Below are positions 57,694-64,000 of a DNA stretch of 64,000 bases, piece by piece (positions within the stretch are counted from its first letter, which is position 1; every line of letters starts with the position of its first letter). Made by a program: the position numbers and the translations under genes. Under the pieces are notes generated by a model, which saw nothing but the letters and a program-made list of their open reading frames with translations, was not told the origin of the DNA and ran no database searches. This DNA is from Allomyces arbusculus (taxonomy: Eukaryota; Blastocladiomycota; Blastocladiomycetes; Blastocladiales; Blastocladiaceae), in assembly GCA_027604705.1 (NCBI GenBank), contig JADHYV010000039.1, positions 62,001 through 126,000 of the forward strand. The letters run 5' to 3'.

Positions 57694-59794
57694 TTACTCG
57701 TCAGATCCGGGGGTCTTGGGCTCGGTTGCCGGCTTGGCTGTCTCAACCGGATGCACGTCGGCCTCGATTGGGTGCGCATCGGCCACGGTTTCTTTGGTCA
57801 AGGCCGGCTCGGCTTGGCCCACCGACCGGCTCAAAGCAAGCTTGAGCACCGTGGCTACAGCCTCCATGGCTTCCTGCACGTAGCTCATGCTCATGCTCGT
57901 GTCGTCGTCGATCTGATCAGGCGAAAGCGTCTATCGGGCACATATTCCATGCCACGAATTAGTGGAGTGCGCATTATGAGCCAAAAACCCGACTAGGACA
58001 TACCTCGTCGCTCCCGCCCAAGTCGGCCGCGTACAAGTTGCCAATGACTTGCAGGCCCTGCAGTAGCACGGTCACGATGATGCGCAGCGCCGACGCGGCA
58101 GCGACCGCGTCCACGGACTCGTCGGCGGCAATCTTGAGCAGCAGTTCCTCGGTGGCGCGAAGTAGCTAGAAATCATTACCACCGCGCGGATCAGTCAAGG
58201 AGCAGGTGGATCGATTCAATAATGAGAACCGCATACCTGCTCACACGCCAAGGCAGCGAATTCGGCGAGATGTTGGCGAACCGTCGCGTGATCACGCGAC
58301 TCGCGCGCCGCTATCGTCAGCTGCCTGAGCTGGTCGATAGCCTGGTCGGCGCCGTGCATGTCGAGCTTCTGCGCCGCCGTCGCCTATTTTAGTGTCAGTC
58401 ACCCTTGCTGGTCAGTCGAGGGTCGGGATGCCCCTGGAGGGAACGTGCATAAAAAAACACACCAATTCGTCAAACTCGTTCGTGATCTGCATATCCTGGT
58501 CGAGCGTGTCCAGGAACGATTCCAGGTTAAGCTGCTCGTCGAGTGTCTTGCACTTGGCCACATAATCAGGAACCGCCGTCTGCAGGCTCGCAGCGAGCTT
58601 GACCTGCGTCTCCGACGCGATGGTCTGTAGAGCTTCGAGGTGCTGCGCGCCCATGGCCTGCTCAAAGTACACGCTGAGAGACTGGAGGCCGACGAGCGGA
58701 ACCGCGGTGTTGGTGGGGGCAGAGGGCAACGAAGCCGATGTGACAGTCGTGTCAGATGAAGCAGTGGGACCAGCGGCGGCCAAGCGACTCGCCGATTTCT
58801 CGGCCGTTGGCCTCACGCCAGAGATCACGTCAAACGCCGTCTTGCCGAGCTGCTCGAGGGCGCCGATACCCTGCGACGCGAGACCGCGCGATTGCGCGAC
58901 GGCATGGCTCATCGTCGGGTCCGCGGCGAGCTCCTCGACGCGCTTGGTAACTTTGCTAGTCTCGGACGCAACTGTGCGGTAGCCCGTCTAATACATGAAG
59001 AAAGTCAGCAAGTGGGGGACAATGCCGACCAGATTCAACAAAATTGCGCACCAGGACTGCGTTCCCGAGCAGATCAGACGCGAAATCAAATGTCTTGTCG
59101 ATCGAGGTCAGGACAGTCTCAGCCGCATGGCCAGCAGTACGCTACATCAGAGCAATTTCACTTGTTAGCCATGGAATGCAAACATTGATTCCTTTCAGGT
59201 GGAGAAGACCTGAAAACATACCTTGAGCCGCTCCACCTCGTCCTCAGTAGCTGGCACGTCCGTTTCAGCGGCAGTCGCGCGTTCGCGTTGCGCGTCCGAC
59301 GAGGAGCTGGTCAATGTATCGTTTTCGGTCGAAGCAGGAGGTTGGGCGACCTCATCGTGCTGAAACTCAGGGTCCAAGGTCGCGTAGACGCGATCGATGC
59401 CCTTGGTCGCGACTTGGGTGACCGTCGACCCTGGCAACGAGCGATCAATTGCATGTCAGCTTTTCCTGGTCGTTGCTTGCGTGTAGCGGCGATCCGAAGG
59501 CACGAGCGCACTCGGATACTTACCAAGCCTGGTCGCAGTCGACGCGACTTGGTTCACGTCCAGTTGTTCGAGCGACTTGACGGCCGACGTGACGAGACTG
59601 GCACCCCACGACGCCCATCCCCAGCCCGAAGACTTGGCGGGCGCTGGGGCAGCGGCTTGCTCGAGATTGCTGCTCAGCGCGTCCAAGGCGGTACGCGGAT
59701 CGGGTCGAGTTGGGGACGAGCTTTCGTCGGTGGTGCTCTCGGCAGTCGTCGGGTCGCGCTCCTCGTGTGCGTGCAGGCTGGTGGGCTCGTCCAT
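57694..59794 (-). CDS. FAM114 (NOXP20)-domain protein
   Basis: Seven exons: 59794-59524, 59430-59222, 59141-59052, 58987-58463, 58383-58237, 58165-58004 and 57930-57694, for 546 residues. After an acidic Ser/Thr-rich start comes the family hallmark WGWASWGASLVTSAVKSLEQ, then STVTQVATKGIDRVYATLD (the family's tandem amphipathic start). The rest is helical: QSLSVYFEQAMGAQHLEALQ, ETQVKLAASLQTAVPDYVAK, QLTIAARESRDHATVRQHL. FAM114A proteins in animals associate with Golgi Rab2; the role in fungi is little known. The C-terminal ~60 residues are Glu/Pro/Ala-rich and disordered. Assignment rests on the WGxWG core and order of parts. Confidence 0.75.
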
Positions 59795-60319
59795 GATGCA
59801 GGCACTCGTGCAGGTTGCGGTCGTTCGTGGAGAAGAGGTCGAAAGATCACCAGATATTTAGCAAAGACAGCAGCTCGGCCAGGACGCGCGATCACCAGAA
59901 GTGGATTCAAAAACGCCAGCAGGGACGCAGGCACAACGTGGGAGAGTTCTGACAGGTGAGTGACGTGAACCGAAACGCGCCATTTCACCGCAGACAAGCC
60001 CTTTTCCAGCCACGTCCGTCCGTTCAGGCCTGGGGCCGGGCCATCCGCCTCCGCCGACATGTTCCGACTCGGTCGTCCCTCGACGGCAACTTGGCTGGCC
60101 ACTGATGGCCATGATGGCCCCGTCGTCCTTGACGCTGATCACCATGATCTGCACGGTTGAGAAGCTCGATAAAAGGGCGAGCGGTCGCTCGCTCTGATCC
60201 CCGCTCTCATCGTGTGAACGTCTGCAATACCCCGCCCATCCACGGTCCACTGCGCGGAAGCTCGCCAGCAGATCTAATCTCTTACCGCCAGCAACAACAA
60301 ACCAGCACCGATCACCAAG
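59795..60319. promoter_or_regulatory. Shared divergent promoter, FAM114 gene / imidazolonepropionase
   Basis: About 525 bases between divergent start codons. No gene is supported. Promoters of both genes must lie here. Confidence 0.35.
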
Positions 60320-61810
60320 ATGTCCGCCCTGCCGCCCTACCTGATGGCCGCGAACCCGGTCGCATCCGGCACCGTCTTCCGGTCGCTGTTCCGCAACGCG
60401 GCGCAGATCGTGACCGTCTGCGCGCACGGCGAGACGCACAAGTCGGGCGCCGCCATGGACCAGGTCGCCATCTTTGAAAACGCCTCGCTGCTCGTCGACC
60501 AGGCTGGCCGCATCGTCTACGTGGGCCCGCTCGAGACGCTCGAAGCGCAGCCGTGGTTCCTGCACGATTCGACGCACGTCGAATTTGAAATTGACTGCAC
60601 AGGCCAGTCGATTGTGCCCGGCTTTGTCGATGGCCACACGCACCCCGTCTTTGCCGGTGATCGCGTCCACGAATTCGCGCTCAAGTTGGCGGGCGCAACC
60701 TACCTCGACATCCATAAGGCCGGTGGCGGGATCGGGTTCACGGTGCAGCACACGCGCGCCGCGTCGGACGAGACGCTATTTGCCGACTTGCAAAAGCGCA
60801 TGGACCGGATGATTAAGCTTGGTACGACGTTTGCAGAGGCCAAGGTATGCTCAGTTTCTTCTCAGCGATTCGAATTTGTCATGATCGAGCATCATTTAAC
60901 GCGTCTGGCGGTCATGTGGAACGATAAAATGAACAGAGCGGATACGGTCTCGACACGGCGACCGAGGTCAAGATGCTGCGCGTGCTGACGCGCCACAACA
61001 AGTCGCACCACGCGCTCAAGCTGTCGATCACGTACCTTGGCGGCCACTCGGTGCCCAAGGACAAGACGCTCGCTGCTTACACGCAGGAAATCATTGACGA
61101 GCAGATTCCCGCAATTGTGCGCGCCGTCGAGACGGGTACCGTGCACGTCGACAACATTGACGTCTTCTACGAGAAGGGCGTCTTTGAGCGCGCCGAGACC
61201 GAGGTCGTATTGCGTCGCGGCAAGGAGCTCGGGTGGGCCATCAACTTCCACGGCGACGAGCTGCACGCCATGGCTTCGGGCGAAGTGGGCGCGCAGCTCG
61301 GCGCGCGCGCGATTTCGCACCTCGAAGAAGTGCAGGACCGCGATATGGAAATGATGGCCAAGAACACGATTTTCGCGACGTTGCTCCCGACCACGGCCTA
61401 TGTCCTGCGTATTGCCCCGCCGCCGGCGCGCAAGCTGATTGACTCTGGTGTGCCGGTCGCGCTCGGGTCCGACTTCAACCCAAACGCGCACTGCATGTCA
61501 ATGCCGCACGTCATGAACCTGTCCTGCGTCAACATGAAGATGACGATGAACGAGGCACTCGTCGCCGCGACCATCAACTCGGCTGGTACGTCCTGTTGCT
61601 TCAATCGGGCCAGATCAGACTTAAATTTTCGCTCACCACGCTCTCCGGCACCATCTAGCTTCTCTTCACCAGGAGGCGGACCGCGGCTCGCTCGAGCCGG
61701 GCAAATTTGGCGACCTCGTGGTGATTGACAACCCCGACTGGCGCCACATCATCTACCAGATGGCGGACCCGCCGATTGCCGCCGTCTACGTTCAGGGGAC
61801 TCGTGTTTGA
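60320..61810 (+). CDS. AMDHD1: Imidazolonepropionase (histidine breakdown, HutI/AMDHD1)
   Basis: Three exons, 60320-60844, 60937-61585 and 61659-61810, give 441 residues. It hydrolyses 4-imidazolone-5-propanoate to N-formimino-L-glutamate, the third step of histidine degradation. It is an amidohydrolase-fold metal enzyme: metal ligands in PGFVDGHTHPVFAGDR, then GGGIGFTVQHTR, KSGYGLDTATEVKMLRV, NFHGDELHAMASGE, ISHLEEV and LGSDFNPNAHCMSMP. All metal-site His/Asp residues are in place. The third-exon acceptor that restores AASLHQEADRGSLEPGKFGD keeps frame. The overall length and motif order match the animal AMDH1-type enzyme as well as bacterial HutI. Composition and introns match its neighbours, so recent transfer is not indicated. 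Confidence 0.95.
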
Positions 61811-62836
61811 GTCTGTTTGCTGCTGCTGTCGTTCAATTTTTGGATCTCCTTGGCCGGCGTTTGGGCGTGAGCGCGGGCAGTTTCCGTCTGTTTCGGTGCA
61901 TTGTAATCAGTTCACTAATTTGTGCAAATTTCTGGGCCACGACCTCATTTGTTCTGGGTGGACTGTGGTCCACTCACGCCCGCCGAGCGGGCGTCGTCGT
62001 CTGTCGCGCAAAGGAGCACGAACAGGCACAAAAATGTCAAGAAGAACGGACGCTGGTGGGAGACGGCACCTTGCCTCTCACAGGCCTGCGCGTGACTTCG
62101 GAGTGCAACTGCACCCAACGCGACGCTGCCGCCGCTTGATCAAAAGATGGCTGAAAGAGACAAGAGACGCGGCCCGCGTGCGACTTGCCCGGCAAGCTCG
62201 TCCTCACCCTGCTCTTCCTCCTCTCTCGCCTTCGGTGCTCTCGTCCCCGGCGCGACGGCCCAACTCCGCGCACTCGCATCCTCTCGCCCCCCGTGTGGTT
62301 GCTGCTCGCGCCGCGCTCCCGACCCGGCCGCGCACCCCTTTGTCCCGCCGACGCGTCTCCCTGCTGCTGCCGCGGATTCTGATTCTGTCGCGTGCGGTAA
62401 CGATCCGCCCGACGACGACACCTGTTTTCTCGCCCCTCTCGTGCCCTCGGACCCGCTGCAACGCACCGACGCTGCGTCTCGCCACGTAACACCGATCCGC
62501 TCCCGGCTCCCGGCTCCCGACCGCGGCGCGCCACCTTCCCTCTCCTGCTGGAGCAAGCGTCTTCATTCGACCGGGACTGGCCAACCAGCTCGTGTTTCCA
62601 TTTCGGCCCAAGTGTCTTGACGATTCTCGTATCGGCGAGCGGCCGTACCTCTTATTCACCGTCCTTCTCTCACCAAGTTCTTAACGGGTATTGTTCATTG
62701 GCCATGCGCGCGTGAGAACGTCGCTCTACGACGCGCCTACGGGACCATCACCGTGATCCTGGGTGCGCCCTCTACCATGTCGTGAACCTGACCTGACTCA
62801 TGTTTCTCTGTGCTCGTGCTCGACTAGCCTTCCACC
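61811..62836. promoter_or_regulatory. Promoter and leader of calcineurin A
   Basis: About 1 kb with overlapping open frames on both strands and no recognisable protein. The 3' region of the previous gene and a long pyrimidine-rich calcineurin leader are the likeliest content. Confidence 0.3.
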
Positions 62837-64000
62837 ATGGCGGCCAATACGCTCCCGATCCCGACGGTCGATTTTTCGATTCACATTGCCGACTCGGGCG
62901 AGAAGTACTCGACCAAGGAGCGCATTATGAAGGGTACGTCCGCGGGCGTGCGCGTTCGACGTGGGCAATGAAGGCGTATGGTGCGAGCAACGTGACTGAC
63001 GGAGCGACCGACGCGCTCCTGCGATAGACGTGCCGGCACCCATCACGACCAAGCCGACGCGCGAACAGTTTTTCAGCAAACGAGACCCGACCAAGCCCGA
63101 CATTGAGTTTCTGCGCAACCATTTCTTCCACGAGGGCCGCATTACCGAGGAGCAGGCGCTGTGGATTTTGAGCAAGGGCACCGAGATCCTGCGCAATGAG
63201 CCCAACATGCTCGAGGTCGACGCACCCATCACTGGTACGTTGCTTGCTCGCTTGGCACTGTATTGTCCAGAGTCCATCGTTCTTTACCGCGTTTTTCTTA
63301 GTGTGCGGTGACATTCACGGCCAATACTTTGATTTGATGAAGCTGTTTGAGGTTGGCGGCGATCCCGCGACAACAAAGTACCTATTTTTGGGCGACTATG
63401 TCGACCGCGGCTACTTTTCGATCGAGTGCGTGCTCTACCTGTGGTCGCTCAAGATTTGGTACCCGGACACGCTGTTTTTGTTGCGCGGGAACCACGAGTG
63501 CCGGCACTTGACCGATTACTTCACATTCAAGACCGAGTGTACGCCCTGTCGTGCTTGAGCCTGACGCGACGCGTCGAATCGCGTACTCCTGATTCTGTTT
63601 CTGACGCTGCGCGGCCCTTCATTAGGCAAGCACAAGTACTCAGAGCGCATCTACGAGGCGTGCCTCGAGTCGTTCTGCTGCCTGCCGCTCGCGGCGGTCA
63701 TGAACAAGCAATTCCTGTGCATTCACGGCGGCATTTCGCCCGAGCTCGTGACGCTCGACGATTTGCGTAACATCAACCGGTTCCGCGAGCCGCCGACGCA
63801 CGGAATCATGTGCGACTTACTGTGGGCCGACCCACTTGAGGATTTCGGCCAGGAAAAGACCAATGAGACGTTTGTGCACAACCACGTGCGCGGGTGCTCC
63901 TACTTTTACAGCTACCACGCGGCATGCAATTTCCTGGAAAAGAACAACCTGCTCTCGATCATTCGCGCGCACGAGGCGCAGGATTCCGGGTACCGCATGT
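62837..64000 (+). CDS. CNA1: Calcineurin A catalytic subunit (partial, runs off the right edge)
   Basis: Four exons seen: 62837-62933, 63028-63234, 63302-63538 and 63626 to the edge, about 305 residues. The phosphatase core is intact: [78 protein letters not shown] and [15 protein letters not shown]. These carry the Fe/Zn ligands and the general acid His. [18 protein letters not shown] and [15 protein letters not shown] are calcineurin-type, distinguishing it from PP1 and PP2A. The calcineurin B helix, calmodulin site and autoinhibitory tail must lie beyond the edge. It is the calcium-activated Ser/Thr phosphatase of stress signalling. Confidence 0.96.

Overview
The window reads as nuclear DNA of a GC-rich, intron-dense fungus. 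Introns are mostly 60-110 bases, GT...AG, and sit inside nearly every gene. The gene set is fungal (aspartate kinase, VAM7-type PX-SNARE, RHO1, PEX16, SRC1/HEH inner nuclear membrane protein, BUR1/CDK9-type kinase). It also holds genes that are scarce in Dikarya but kept in animals or early-diverging fungi: an H-type ferritin with ferroxidase residues, imidazolonepropionase of histidine breakdown, a MEF2-type MADS-box factor, an SmgGDS-like armadillo protein, a FAM114-domain protein and a very long coiled-coil protein that may be a cilium-associated CCDC162 relative. I infer an early-diverging, probably zoosporic (chytrid-like) fungus. No rRNA, tRNA, CRISPR array or intact mobile element was recognised.

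Layout. 0-8 kb: N-terminus of an unknown protein running off the left edge (-), mitochondrial ribosomal protein S12 (+), VAM7-like PX-SNARE (-), WAPL-like cohesin regulator (+), mitochondrial carrier (-). 8-18.5 kb, all +: SmgGDS/RAP1GDS1-like, PEX16, aspartate kinase HOM3, RBM39-like splicing factor. 18.9-30.2 kb, all -: giant coiled-coil gene, SRC1/HEH, mitochondrial ribosomal protein uL29m (MRPL47). 31.1-35.1 kb: IQGAP (+). 35.1-37.4 kb: an AT-richer, gene-poor island with a diverged duplicated segment. 37.4-51.2 kb: VPS18 (-), MADS-box (+), PPWD1 cyclophilin (-), RHO1 (+), NSE1 (+). 52-64 kb: pantothenate kinase (+), CDK9-like kinase (-), ferritin (-), FAM114-domain protein (-), imidazolonepropionase (+), and calcineurin A (+), which is cut by the right edge.

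The genes do not form a pathway cluster. Several join in shared processes: VAM7 and VPS18 in vacuole/lysosome fusion; IQGAP, RHO1 and the SmgGDS-like protein in small-GTPase and cytokinesis control; PPWD1 and RBM39 in splicing; WAPL and NSE1 in SMC-complex biology. Exon-intron models were built by hand; each complete model given with exact exons was checked for frame closure (summed exon length divisible by three) and for restored family motifs across the junctions.
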